This document shows positions 52,962 through 61,509 of a stretch of DNA of 64,000 nt, piece after piece. The stretch is from positions 62,001 through 126,000 of the forward strand of contig NZ_JARWAC010000027.1 in NCBI RefSeq assembly GCF_029846175.1, written 5' to 3'. Origin of the DNA: Sphaerisporangium sp. TRM90804. Its GTDB lineage: Bacteria; Actinomycetota; Actinomycetes; Streptosporangiales; Streptosporangiaceae. Both the position numbers and the translations under genes were made by a program. The notes below the pieces were generated by a model. That model was not told the origin of the DNA, ran no database searches, and was given only the letters and a program-made list of their open reading frames with translations. The stretch's first letter is position 1; every line of letters begins with the position of its first letter.

Positions 52962-53606
52962 TCAGGTGACTATGCCGCACTCCCACGCCCAGGCGGCGAC
53001 CTCGACGCGGTTGCGCGCCCCGAGTTTCATCTGGACGCTGGCGAGGTGCGTCTTCACCGTGGACAGCGACACGAAGAGCTCCGCGGCGACCTCCTGGTTG
53101 GTGCGCCCCCGCGCGACCAGGCGCACGACGTCCAGCTCGCGCTCGGTGAGCTGCTCGCGTGGCGGCCTGCCGCCCGCCGCCACGGGCCGGGCCAGGTGCG
53201 CCAGCAGCCGGACCGTGATCGACGGCGAGACCAGCGCGTCCCCGTTGGCGGCGGCCCTGACGGCCTCGATCAGCAGCGTGGGCCCGCTGTCCTTGAGCAG
53301 GAACCCGCAGGCGCCCGCCCGCAGGGCCCCGTAGACGTACTCGTCCAGGTCGAACGTCGTGACGATCACCACGCGCATGGGGGAGGGCACGCCCGGCCCC
53401 GCCAGCATGCGGGTGGCCTCCAGCCCGTCCAGCCGGGGCATCCGGATGTCGAGCAGGCACACGTCGGGCCGCAGCCGCCGCGCCTCCTCGACCGCCGTTG
53501 CCCCGTCACCCACCGTGGCCACCACCTCGATGTCCGGCTGCGCGTCGAGGATCATCTGAAACCCGGTGCGCACCAAAGCCTGGTCATCCGCGACGAGTAC
53601 CCTCAC
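52962..53606 (-). CDS. NarL/LuxR-type response regulator
   Basis: A 214-residue two-component regulator. The receiver has acidic DD at 7-8, phospho-acceptor Asp53 in CLLDIRMPRLDG, and Lys in GFLLKDSG near 104. The LuxR helix-turn-helix at 150-205 reads LTERELDVVRLVARGRTNQE and STVKTHLASV. No histidine kinase is adjacent, so it is orphan in this window. Confidence 0.92.
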   Translation of the reverse strand: MRVLVADDQALVRTGFQMILDAQPDIEVVATVGDGATAVEEARRLRPDVCLLDIRMPRLDGLEATRMLAGPGVPSPMRVVIVTTFDLDEYVYGALRAGACGFLLKDSGPTLLIEAVRAAANGDALVSPSITVRLLAHLARPVAAGGRPPREQLTERELDVVRLVARGRTNQEVAAELFVSLSTVKTHLASVQMKLGARNRVEVAAWAWECGIVT

Positions 53607-53627
53607 CGCCCCGATTCTGCCAGCAGA

Positions 53628-54272
53628 TCACAAAACGCCCGACCCATCCGTACTCGCGGTGCCCGTGCGGCCGCCGGTTCGCGCGGGCCGCGGGTCGTGC
53701 TCGCCGGAGAGGTAGGCCCACACGCTGTGGCCCGTCGTGGGCGTGCCCTGGTGGCCGGTGCGGTCGGCGAGGGCGGTGACGATGGCCAGTCCGCGACCGC
53801 TCTCCTCGCATGAGTCTCGCCGGTCGGGGACGGTGGACAGGGGGGTGCCGCCCCCGCCCAGGTCGTAGACGGTGATCAGGACGTTGACGGCCGTCGCGGG
53901 GGTGGTGAGCGGCTCGTGGCGGGCGGAGGTGAGCGTGATCTCGACGGTGAAGCGGCCGTCGGGCGGCCCGCTGCGGGTGTGGCGGATGGCGTTGCCGGCC
54001 AGCTCGCCCACGATCAGCTCGGCGTCGTCGGCGAAGAGGGTGCTGCCGAGCAGGAAGCGGACGAACCGCCTGGCCTCCGAAGCCTGATCGGCCCGCCCGG
54101 GGAAGGCGCGGCGCCAGATGAGGACCTCGGGCCCCAGCCGGACGGACTCGTTGATCGGCGCCGACCGCGACGGGTGGTCCTCGCCGAGCGGGCCGGGGAG
54201 CGTGATCGGATCGGCCGTCACACGGGCCTCCTCTTGAGCCGGGCCGGGGTGGGTGGTGGGGTCGGCCGTCAC
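53628..54272 (-). CDS. Anti-sigma-type ATP-binding (HATPase) protein
   Basis: A 214-residue protein with a GHKL ATPase domain: N-box ELAGNAIRHT, G1 box VYDLGGGGTP and G2 box ESGRGLAIV. This single-domain form resembles anti-sigma factor kinases (RsbW/SpoIIAB class) found beside XRE regulators in actinomycetes. Two starts are possible, GTG 54272 and GTG 54221, each with its own AGGAGG; they lie in a 51-bp-period duplication. Confidence 0.8.
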   Translation of the reverse strand: MTADPTTHPGPAQEEARVTADPITLPGPLGEDHPSRSAPINESVRLGPEVLIWRRAFPGRADQASEARRFVRFLLGSTLFADDAELIVGELAGNAIRHTRSGPPDGRFTVEITLTSARHEPLTTPATAVNVLITVYDLGGGGTPLSTVPDRRDSCEESGRGLAIVTALADRTGHQGTPTTGHSVWAYLSGEHDPRPARTGGRTGTASTDGSGVL

Positions 54273-54419
54273 ACGGGCCTCCTCGTCGCGGGGTCGAAGA
54301 GCAGGTACACAACCCAGAACCCTGGACGGTGCCGCGTGATACGCCGATCCGGCTTCGGCCGTCCGGACCGCTGCCCAGCAAACAGCCGGTGACCTGCCGG
54401 AACGGAGATCTGCACGTGA

Positions 54420-54760
54420 TCTCCGGCGGGCACGGCCACGCTCCGCGAGTCACGCCTGTACGACTTCGAGCACGGGCCGCAACGCGGCCAGCGCCCCACG
54501 GCCCGCACGGTCGCCCTCTTCGCGCAGGTCTACCGAACGTCCGGGGGTCTGGCGCTCGGTGGCGCGCCCGCCTTGATGCTGCTGCGGCATCTCTCCCCGC
54601 CGGAGAAGGACCGGCTGATGACGGCCGTCCGCGCCGCGAACCGCGTGGACGCCGGAACCGTCGAGGTGATCGAGAAGCTGACGCCCGGTGCCGCCGCCTG
54701 GACGACGACCTCGGCCCAGGGGCCGTCCTGCCCGCCTGTTGTATGTATAGCAGGTAGGGA
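54420..54760 (+). pseudogene. Frameshifted remnant of an XRE-type regulator
   Basis: From 54441 the frame reads LRESRLYDFEHGPQRGQRP, TARTVALFAQVYRTSG, then LLRHLSPPEKDRLMTAVRAANRVDAG ending at VEVIEKLT. The rest of the family pattern (CRRLDDDLGPGAVLP) continues in another frame. An in-frame stop precedes 54420 and the helix-turn-helix N-terminus is missing. It is therefore truncated and frameshifted. It lies divergent from the HATPase gene, where such regulators usually sit, so it is probably the decayed partner. Confidence 0.65.
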
Positions 54761-54926
54761 TTACAGTGAATGTGGCAGGACGGACTACGGCGGGCGAGCG
54801 GGGCGCGCTCAACGAGGATGGCTCGCCGCATCCGATGGGCATCGGCGCGGGAAGGCGCATCTGGGCTGGGACGCCTTCCCCCGCCGGTGACCCCATCTCC
54901 TCAGCGCCGTCGGCGTCGGCGTTCCG

Positions 54927-55724
54927 TCAGGTGATTCGGTGGGCGACACGCAGCTCGAACATGTAGCGCTTGGTGATCGTGCCGCCGTACCGGCCGTCGA
55001 TCAGCGCCGCGATGCAGTTCAGCAGGGACGTGCGGGCGCCGCTCTCCAGCGCCCGGTGGCCGGAGTAGGTGCGCAGCACGTCCAGGTAGCTGTCGGTCGA
55101 GTACTCGACGTCCAGCTCGTAGCGGCGGAAAGCGGCCGGGCTGAACCGCCCCGACTCGTCCACCTCGGCGCTGTCGGTGGGGATGTCGGCCGCCGGCGTC
55201 AGGCGCAGCCCCGGCGGCGTCTCGGGGTCGAACCGCTCGTAGCAGTCCTGGGCCTCGTGGAAGAAGTCCACGGTGCCGCCGGCGACATGGTGCGTGGCCA
55301 CCGTGGCGAGCGCTCCCCCGGCACGCAGCGCGTCCGCCGCCTTCGCCACCCGCACGGCCGGGTCCACCCAGGCGAACGCCGTCGCCGACACCACGGCGTC
55401 GAACGGCTCGCTGGGCAGCTCCCATTCCTCGAACGTGGAGTTCACCACGCTGACCAGCGGAAACCGTGCCAGATTCCGGCGAGCCACCGAAGCCATGGAC
55501 GCACCCAGCTCCACCGCGACGACCCGGAACCCCCGCTCCGCCAACGACACCGTGGCCTGCCCCGTCCCACACCCGATCTCCAGCACCCGCGCCCCAGCGC
55601 CGATCCCCGCCAGCTCGGCCAAGCCGTCGAACAGCTCGCCCACATACCGGGGCCGAGCCCGGTCATACAGCTCCGCGTCCTCGTCGAACGTCCTGCGCAA
55701 CCTCTCGCGATCGCCTGTCGTCAT
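54927..55724 (-). CDS. Class I SAM-dependent methyltransferase
   Basis: A 265-residue protein with the Rossmann AdoMet fold: VLEIGCGTGQATVSLAERG (motif I) near 47, VVAVELGASM (acidic ribose-binding end) and FDAVVSATAFAWVDP. The rest is a variable substrate region. No substrate can be inferred. ATG start; it ends 0.2 kb from the HTH remnant. Confidence 0.88.
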   Translation of the reverse strand: MTTGDRERLRRTFDEDAELYDRARPRYVGELFDGLAELAGIGAGARVLEIGCGTGQATVSLAERGFRVVAVELGASMASVARRNLARFPLVSVVNSTFEEWELPSEPFDAVVSATAFAWVDPAVRVAKAADALRAGGALATVATHHVAGGTVDFFHEAQDCYERFDPETPPGLRLTPAADIPTDSAEVDESGRFSPAAFRRYELDVEYSTDSYLDVLRTYSGHRALESGARTSLLNCIAALIDGRYGGTITKRYMFELRVAHRIT

Positions 55725-55800
55725 GGGGGAAGGCTATTGACGCGGCACCTGTTCCCGGGCGGTCAAGGCGGGTACCCGCGAGACTTCGAGTGGTGGGCGG

Positions 55801-55845
55801 GGTGAGGGTCGCCCTTGGGAAGGCTGCGCCGAAGGCACCATGTCG
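55801..55845 (+). repeat. Dispersed 45-bp repeat, copy 3
   Basis: GGTGAGGGTCGCCC... to ...CATGTCG, 42 of 45 identical to the reverse complement of 40984-41028. It lies in the intergenic region between the methyltransferase start and the LLM gene's 3' end. Confidence 0.8.
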
Positions 55846-55861
55846 AGGGTCGGGGGAGAAC

Positions 55862-56881
55862 TCAGCCCAGGACCAGGTCGCGGATCAGGCGGAGGGTGGG
55901 TTCGTCGTCGGCGCCCATGACCAGCAGGGTGGTCACCGGGCTTTCGCGCCAGAGGGTGAGGCGTTCGCGGATGCGGGCGGGGGGGCCGATCAGGGAGATG
56001 CCGTCGGCCAGGTCGTCGGGGATGGCGCGCAGGGCCTCGTCCTTGCGGCCGGCGAGGAAGAGTTCCTGGATCTTCTCGGTGGTGTCGGCGTAGCCCATCC
56101 TGGCGACGATGTCGGCGTGGAAGTTGCGGTCCTTGGCGCCCATGCCGCCGATGTACAGGGCGAGCGTCGCCTTGGCGATGTCGAGGGCGCCCTGGACGTC
56201 GTCGGTGACGGTGACGCGCACCATCGCGGCGATGTCGAAGTCCGGCGGCGCGGCGGCCAGCGACTCGCCGTACATGCCGCCGATCTTGTCGGGCATCACG
56301 AACAGCGGCAGCCAGCCGTCGGTGATCTCGGCGGCGAGCGCCACGTTCTTCGGGCCCTCGGCCCCCAGGTAGAGCGGGATGTCCGGCCGCAGCGGATGGG
56401 TGATCGACTTGAGCGGCTTGCCCAGGCCGGTGCCGCCCGGGTAGGGGAGCGGGTAGTGCGGGCCGTCGGAGGTGACCGGCTCCTCGCGGCGCCACACCTT
56501 GCGCATGATGTCGACGTACTCGCGGGTGCGGGCCAGCGGGCGGGGGAACGGGACGCCGTACCAGCCCTCGACGACCTGCGGCCCGGAGGCGCCGATGCCG
56601 AGCATCAGGCGACCGCCCGTCAGGTGGTCGAGCGTCATGGCGGTCATGGCGGTGGTCACCGGGCTGCGGGCCGACATCTGCGCGACGCTGGTGCCCAGCT
56701 TGATCCGGCTGGTCCGCGCCCCGTACCAGGCGAGCGGGGTGAAGGCGTCCGACCCGTACGCCTCCGCCGTCCACACCGAGTCGTATCCGAGCCGCTCGGC
56801 CGCCTGGACGAGCTCGGTCGCGTCGTGCGGGCCGCGCTGCCAGTAGCCGACGTTCAGTCCGAGCCTCAGGTCGCCGCTCAT
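55862..56881 (-). CDS. LLM-class F420-dependent oxidoreductase
   Basis: A 339-residue bacterial luciferase-like (TIM-barrel) protein: LGLNVGYWQRGPHDATELVQ, AERLGYDSVWTAEAYGSDAF, KLGTSVAQMSARSP, and RLMLGIGASGPQVVEGWYG with the cofactor-binding loop. This subfamily in actinomycetes uses F420. The substrate is unknown. ATG start at 56881. The FadR regulator is 82 bases further on the same strand. Confidence 0.88.
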   Translation of the reverse strand: MSGDLRLGLNVGYWQRGPHDATELVQAAERLGYDSVWTAEAYGSDAFTPLAWYGARTSRIKLGTSVAQMSARSPVTTAMTAMTLDHLTGGRLMLGIGASGPQVVEGWYGVPFPRPLARTREYVDIMRKVWRREEPVTSDGPHYPLPYPGGTGLGKPLKSITHPLRPDIPLYLGAEGPKNVALAAEITDGWLPLFVMPDKIGGMYGESLAAAPPDFDIAAMVRVTVTDDVQGALDIAKATLALYIGGMGAKDRNFHADIVARMGYADTTEKIQELFLAGRKDEALRAIPDDLADGISLIGPPARIRERLTLWRESPVTTLLVMGADDEPTLRLIRDLVLG

Positions 56882-56963
56882 GCCGTCCAGACCTCCGCGT
56901 CGTACGGTTCGCCCAGTGATTAGAACACGTTCTAGGTTCGCGGTCGAGGGGAGGCCGCGGGCG

Positions 56964-57653
56964 TCAGAAGAGCTCGGGGTAGGCGTGCGCCAGGTGGACG
57001 GTGACGGCTTCGGCGGCGCCGGCCGCGTCGCCCGAGGTGATGGCGTGGTGGATGCGGCGGTGGTCCTCGCGCAGCACGCCGGTGTCGCCGAGCCGCTCGA
57101 CGGCCTCGATCGCGTACCTGCGCATCGCGCCGCGCAGCGCGCGCATCACCGCCGCCGACAACCGGTTGCCGGACGCCTCGGCTATGGCCACGTGGAAGTC
57201 GATGTCGTGCTCGACGAACTCCTCGGCGGTGGCCGCCGTCTCCATGGCGCGAAGCGCCTCGGCCAGCGGCCCGGCGGAGGCGCCGGGGCCGTGGCGGGCG
57301 GCGTGCTCGGCCGACCAGCGCTCGATCATCAGGCGGGTCTCGACGACCTCGCGCGGCGACAGGCTGGACAGGCTCAGGCTGAGGCGCAGCAGGTCGGTCA
57401 GCGCGCCGTCGGGGCGCGAGGTGAGCACGGCGCCGGCGTCGGGCCCGCGCCCCGCCTGCGAGGACACCACTCCCAGCGTCTCCAGCACGCGCAGCGCCTC
57501 GCGCACCGACGACCGGCTCACCCGGAGCTGCTCGGCGAGCTGGCGCTCGCCGGGCAGCCGGTCGCCCACCCGCAGGCCGTCGTCGGCGATGCGCCGCTCG
57601 ACCTGGATGAGCACCTCCTCGAACGCCCGCGGGCGCCGATCCCTGTCCGCCAC
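56964..57653 (-). CDS. FadR-type GntR regulator of the lut genes
   Basis: A 229-residue regulator from GTG 57653 (GGAGG upstream). The winged helix at 20-80 reads LPGERQLAEQLRVSRSSVRE and ALRVLETLGVV. The FCD ligand-binding domain follows (RLMIERWSAEHAARH, EEFVEHDIDFHVAIAEASGN with metal-site residues). It is divergent from lutABC with a perfect palindrome between them, so it is the likely lactate-responsive regulator (LutR/LldR-like). Confidence 0.88.
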   Translation of the reverse strand: MADRDRRPRAFEEVLIQVERRIADDGLRVGDRLPGERQLAEQLRVSRSSVREALRVLETLGVVSSQAGRGPDAGAVLTSRPDGALTDLLRLSLSLSSLSPREVVETRLMIERWSAEHAARHGPGASAGPLAEALRAMETAATAEEFVEHDIDFHVAIAEASGNRLSAAVMRALRGAMRRYAIEAVERLGDTGVLREDHRRIHHAITSGDAAGAAEAVTVHLAHAYPELF

Positions 57654-57674
57654 GTGATCCTCCGCCGTCCTGGA

Positions 57675-57691
57675 GTATGGTCTGACCATAC
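57675..57691. promoter_or_regulatory. FadR/LldR-type operator between regulator and lutA
   Basis: GTATGGTC-T-GACCATAC, a perfect 8+1+8 palindrome containing TGGT-CTG-ACCA, the TGGTnnnACCA core of LldR/FadR-subfamily sites. It lies 22 bases upstream of the regulator and 73 upstream of lutA, so one protein could control both. Confidence 0.85.
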
Positions 57692-57763
57692 TGGGCCGCA
57701 CGCCGCGCCCGGGAGTGATCCGGCCCGGCGGCCCGGCCCGGAGGAGTCGAGAGAAGGGGTGCG

Positions 57764-58540
57764 ATGCGGGTCGCCCTGTTCATCACCTGCGTGAACGACA
57801 CGCTGTTTCCCGGCACGGGAAAGGCGGTCGTGACGCTGCTGCGCCGCCTCGGCTGCGAGGTGGAGTTCCCCCCGGCCCAGACCTGCTGCGGCCAGATGCA
57901 CGTCAACACCGGCTACCGCGACGAGGGGGTCCGCCTCGCGCGGAGCTTCCTGGACACCTTCGCGGCGTACGACGCCGTGGTCGTCCCGTCCGGCTCGTGC
58001 GCCTCCATGGTGCGCGAGCAGTACCCGAAGCTGGCGGCCGGCATGGGGGCGACGCGGCCCGAGGCCTTCGCCGCCGCGCACGGCGGCCGCTCGCCCTTCG
58101 CCCGCGCGGTCGCCGAGGTCACCCCGAAGGTGTACGACCTGTCGGAGTTCCTCGTCGACGTGCTCGGCGTCACCGACGTCGGCGCCTACTTCCCGCACCG
58201 CGTCACCTACCACCCGACCTGCCACTCGCTGCGCGGCCTGAAGGTGGGCGACCGCCCGCTCCGGCTCCTGTCGAACGTGCGCGGCCTGGAACTCGTCCCG
58301 CTGCCGGGCGCCGAGGAGTGCTGCGGCTTCGGCGGCACGTTCGCCGTCAAGAACGCGGCGGTCTCCTCGGCGATGTGCGCCGACAAGGTCGGGCACGTCG
58401 TCGCCACCGGCGCCGAGGTGCTCTGCGCGACCGACAACTCGTGCCTGATGCACGTGGGCGGCGCCCTCGGCCGGCAGCGCGCCGGCGTCCGCGTCATGCA
58501 CCTGGCCGAGATCCTCGCCGCCACGGAGGCCGGACGATGA
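57764..58540 (+). CDS. lutA: Lactate utilization protein A (iron-sulfur CCG-domain protein)
   Basis: A 258-residue protein with two CCG (cysteine-rich) domains: QTCCGQMHVNTG near 39 and EECCGFGGTFAVKN near 187, each with the supporting SGSCASMV and ATDNSCLMHVGG segments. LutA, LutB and LutC together oxidise L-lactate to pyruvate through FeS clusters. It is the first gene of the three-gene operon. Confidence 0.93.
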   Translation: MRVALFITCVNDTLFPGTGKAVVTLLRRLGCEVEFPPAQTCCGQMHVNTGYRDEGVRLARSFLDTFAAYDAVVVPSGSCASMVREQYPKLAAGMGATRPEAFAAAHGGRSPFARAVAEVTPKVYDLSEFLVDVLGVTDVGAYFPHRVTYHPTCHSLRGLKVGDRPLRLLSNVRGLELVPLPGAEECCGFGGTFAVKNAAVSSAMCADKVGHVVATGAEVLCATDNSCLMHVGGALGRQRAGVRVMHLAEILAATEAGR

Positions 58541-58568
58541 GCCCCGCGCGACCGGAAGGCCAGGCACG

Positions 58569-59978
58569 ATGAGCGGCACGTTCCTCGGCATGCCCGCGTT
58601 CCCGCGCAACGCCGAGAAGGCGCTGGCGGACTCCCAGCTCAGGTTCAACCTGCGCAAGGCGACGCACACCATCCGAGGCAGGCGCGCCTCCGTGGTGGAG
58701 GAGCTGCCCGACTGGCAGGGCCTGCGCGCCGCCGGCAAGGCGATCAAGGACGACACGCTGCGCAACCTGGAACGGCACCTGCTCCAGGCCGAGCGCATGG
58801 TCACCGAGGCGGGCGGCCACGTCCACTGGGCCGCCGACGCGGAAGAGGCCAACCGCATCGTCGCCGACCTGGTCAGGGCCACCGGGCAGACCGAGGTCGT
58901 CAAGGTCAAGTCGATGGCCACCCAGGAGATCGGCCTCAACGAGGCCCTGGCCGCCGAGGGCGTCACCGCCTACGAGACCGACCTCGCCGAGCTGATCGTG
59001 CAGCTCGGCGACGACTGGCCGTCGCACATCCTGGTGCCGGCGATCCACCGCAACCGCTCGGAGATCCGCGAGATCTTCCTCGACCACATGGGCGAGTGGG
59101 GCCGTCCCGCCCCCGCGAACCTCACCGACGAGCCGAAGACCCTCGCCGAGGCCGCGCGGCTGCACCTGCGCGAGCGCTTCCTGTCCACCAAGGTGGGCGT
59201 CTCCGGGGCCAACTTCCTGATCGCCGAGACCGGCACGCTGGTGGTGCTGGAGTCCGAGGGCAACGGCCGCATGTGCCTCACGCTGCCCGAGACGCTGATC
59301 AGCGTGGTGGGCATCGAGAAGATCCTGCCCACCTGGCGCGACCTGGAGGTCTTCCTGCAGCTCCTGCCCAGGAGCTCCACCGGCGAGCGGATGAACCCCT
59401 ACACCTCCATGTGGACCGGCGCCGCCGAGGGGCAGGAGTTCCACCTCGTGCTGCTGGACAACGGCCGCACCGACGTGCTGGCCGACGAGGTCGGGCGCCA
59501 GGCGCTGCGCTGCATCCGCTGCTCGGCCTGCCTCAACGTGTGCCCGGTCTACGAGCGCGTCGGCGGGCACGCGTACGGCTCGGTCTACCCGGGGCCGATC
59601 GGGGCCATCCTCACCCCGCAGCTGCGCGGCATGGGCTCGGAACTGGACGCCTCGCTGCCGTACGCCTCCAGCCTGTGCGGCGCCTGCTACGACGTGTGCC
59701 CGGTCGCCATCGACATCCCCGAGGTGCTCGTCCACCTGCGCGCGAAGGCCCCGCACCGCCCGGCGGAGCGGCTCGGGCTCAAGGCCGCCTCCTGGGTGCT
59801 CGACCGGCCGGCGCGGCTGCGGCGCGTCCAGCGGCTCGCCTCCAGGTTCCGGGGGCTGGTGCCGAAGAGGAGCCTGCCCGGGCCCGGCGCGGCCTGGACG
59901 CAGACCCGGGACGTCCCCTCGGTGCCCGAGGAGTCGTTCCGCGACTGGTGGGACCGCACCGAGGGAGGCGCCCGATGA
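58569..59978 (+). CDS. lutB: Lactate utilization protein B (ferredoxin-like oxidase subunit)
   Basis: A 469-residue protein. The N-terminal LUD domain (residues 1-300) has VKVKSMATQEIGLN and SGANFLIAETGTLVVLESEGNG. Two 4Fe-4S motifs follow: CIRCSACLNVCPVYE near 314 and CGACYDVCPVAIDIPE near 369. The stop overlaps the lutC start (ATGA). Length and order are normal for LutB. Confidence 0.93.
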   Translation: MSGTFLGMPAFPRNAEKALADSQLRFNLRKATHTIRGRRASVVEELPDWQGLRAAGKAIKDDTLRNLERHLLQAERMVTEAGGHVHWAADAEEANRIVADLVRATGQTEVVKVKSMATQEIGLNEALAAEGVTAYETDLAELIVQLGDDWPSHILVPAIHRNRSEIREIFLDHMGEWGRPAPANLTDEPKTLAEAARLHLRERFLSTKVGVSGANFLIAETGTLVVLESEGNGRMCLTLPETLISVVGIEKILPTWRDLEVFLQLLPRSSTGERMNPYTSMWTGAAEGQEFHLVLLDNGRTDVLADEVGRQALRCIRCSACLNVCPVYERVGGHAYGSVYPGPIGAILTPQLRGMGSELDASLPYASSLCGACYDVCPVAIDIPEVLVHLRAKAPHRPAERLGLKAASWVLDRPARLRRVQRLASRFRGLVPKRSLPGPGAAWTQTRDVPSVPEESFRDWWDRTEGGAR

Positions 59979-60610
59979 GCTCGCGCGACGTGATCCTGGC
60001 CCGCGTCCGCGCGGCCGTGGCGGGCTCGGCGCCGGTGGGGGAGGCGGCCCGCGCGTACCGGGCCCCGGACGGCGGGGCGGCCGACCTGGAGCTGTTCGCC
60101 GAGCGGGTGCGCGACTACCGGGCGGTCGTCCACGTCGTCCCCGACGACGAGGTGCCGGCCGCCGTCGCCGCCGCGCTGGCGGCCCGCGGCGCGCGACGGG
60201 TGGTCGTCCCGGCCGGGCTGCCCGAGGAGTGGCTGGCCGCATTGCCCGGCCTCGAACGGCTGGTGGACGACCCGCCGCTCGCGGCCTCCGCCCTGGACGC
60301 GGCGGACGGCGTGCTGAGCGCCTGCGCGGCCGGCGTCGCCGAGACCGGGACGATCGTGCTGGACGCCGGCCCCGGGCAGGGCCGCAGGGCCCTGACCCTG
60401 CTGCCCGACTACCACCTGTGCGTGGTGCGCGCGGCGCAGGTCGTCGCCTCGGTGCCGGACGCCGTGGCCCGGCTCGACCCCGTACGCCCGCTCACCTGGA
60501 TCAGCGGCCCGTCCGCGACCAGCGACATCGAGCTGAACCGCGTCGAGGGCGTGCACGGCCCCCGCACGCTCGAAGTGATCGTCGCCGAGCCGGGCACGCG
60601 CACGTCCTGA
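59975..60610 (+). CDS. lutC: Lactate utilization protein C (LUD domain)
   Basis: A 211-residue LUD-domain protein from ATG 59975 (the frame runs far upstream as a shadow of lutB). Family segments: GVLSACAAGVAETGTIVLDAG, LLPDYHLCVVRAAQVV and ISGPSATSDIELNRVEGVHGP. It completes the lactate-oxidation complex. Confidence 0.93.
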   Translation: MSSRDVILARVRAAVAGSAPVGEAARAYRAPDGGAADLELFAERVRDYRAVVHVVPDDEVPAAVAAALAARGARRVVVPAGLPEEWLAALPGLERLVDDPPLAASALDAADGVLSACAAGVAETGTIVLDAGPGQGRRALTLLPDYHLCVVRAAQVVASVPDAVARLDPVRPLTWISGPSATSDIELNRVEGVHGPRTLEVIVAEPGTRTS

Positions 60611-60697
60611 CTTCCGGCCCCGGAGAACGCCGGCCGTCTCCTCCGGCGTGCCCGCACGCCCTCACGGGCGCTTCGTCATGGAATCACGGTCATGCAC

Positions 60698-60726
60698 TTG
60701 AATGGGAGTTGAGTGCTTGATACATT
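60698..60726 (+). promoter_or_regulatory. Sigma70-type promoter
   Basis: TTGAAT (-35, 60698-60703), a 17-base spacer and TACATT (-10, 60721-60726), about 29 bases upstream of the GTG start of the membrane-protein/regulator/ABC operon. The region is locally AT-rich for this genome. Confidence 0.65.
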
Positions 60727-60754
60727 TTCCACAACATGAAAGGTGGTCGAGCCC

Positions 60755-61195
60755 GTGAACACCGGTGGGGAACTGAGCGCGGAAGAGGCCTTGCAGGAGA
60801 TCGGCCGCATGCGCCGGCACGTCGGGCGCTCCACGCGGTGGCTCGGGTGGCTCTACCTCACCTGGGGCCTGGCGGCCGTGGCCTACTGGACGGCGATGTA
60901 CCTCGCCCCGCGCCCCTACCCCACGATCGCGGCGATCGGCTGGGTGGCGATGACCGTCCTCACCGTCGTCTACAGCTACCGGCAGGGCGTCTACGGCCCC
61001 GACCACACGCGCCTGACGAACGTCCTCACCGGCGCCTGGATCGTCACCATGCTGACCGCGATGGTCGTCGGCGCCGTCATGCCCGACGATCCGTCCGGCT
61101 GGTGGGTGGCCGTCGGCCTGGTCGCCGCCGTCGTGGCGGCCCTGCCGATGCTCTACGGCGCGTGGCGGGTGCGCCCGTGGAAGGCGGCCCGGTGA
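60755..61195 (+). CDS. Small four-helix membrane protein, head of an ABC operon
   Basis: A 146-residue protein from GTG 60755 (AAGGTGG upstream; frame open to 60743). It starts with a short cytoplasmic segment (ELSAEEALQEIGRMRRHV) and then four helices (WLGWLYLTWGLAAVAYW, AAIGWVAMTVLTVVYS, GAWIVTMLTAMVVGAVM, WVAVGLVAAVVAALPML). Unknown function. The stop overlaps the next gene's GTG, so it is translationally coupled to the regulator. Confidence 0.75.
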   Translation: MNTGGELSAEEALQEIGRMRRHVGRSTRWLGWLYLTWGLAAVAYWTAMYLAPRPYPTIAAIGWVAMTVLTVVYSYRQGVYGPDHTRLTNVLTGAWIVTMLTAMVVGAVMPDDPSGWWVAVGLVAAVVAALPMLYGAWRVRPWKAAR

Positions 61196-61509
61196 CGGCC
61201 AACGGAGCCCACCCGCGCCACGACCTCGACCCGCTCATCCACACGCCGGTGCGGCTCTCGATCGTGGCGGCGCTGGCCGCCGCCGAGAAGGTCGAGTTCC
61301 GCTTCCTGCGCGACACCATCGAGGTCAGCGACTCCCTGCTGTCCAAGCACATGGTGACGCTGGAGGAGGCGGGCTACGTCAAGGTCGACAAGGCCTTCGT
61401 CAGCAAGAAGCCCGGCACCTGGCTGTCGCTCACCCCCGAGGGCCGCAGGGCCTTCACCGAATACGTCGCGGTACTGGAGAAGATCATGAAGGGATCCCCC
61501 CATGCTTGA
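61192..61509 (+). CDS. Winged-helix regulator of the exporter operon
   Basis: A 105-residue DNA-binding protein (MarR/ArsR-like): HTPVRLSIVAALAAAEKVEF, FLRDTIEVSDSLLSKHMVTLEEAGY and KKPGTWLSLTPEGRRAF. It lies between the membrane protein and the ABC ATPase, overlapping both, and probably represses the operon. Confidence 0.88.
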   Translation: MTANGAHPRHDLDPLIHTPVRLSIVAALAAAEKVEFRFLRDTIEVSDSLLSKHMVTLEEAGYVKVDKAFVSKKPGTWLSLTPEGRRAFTEYVAVLEKIMKGSPHA

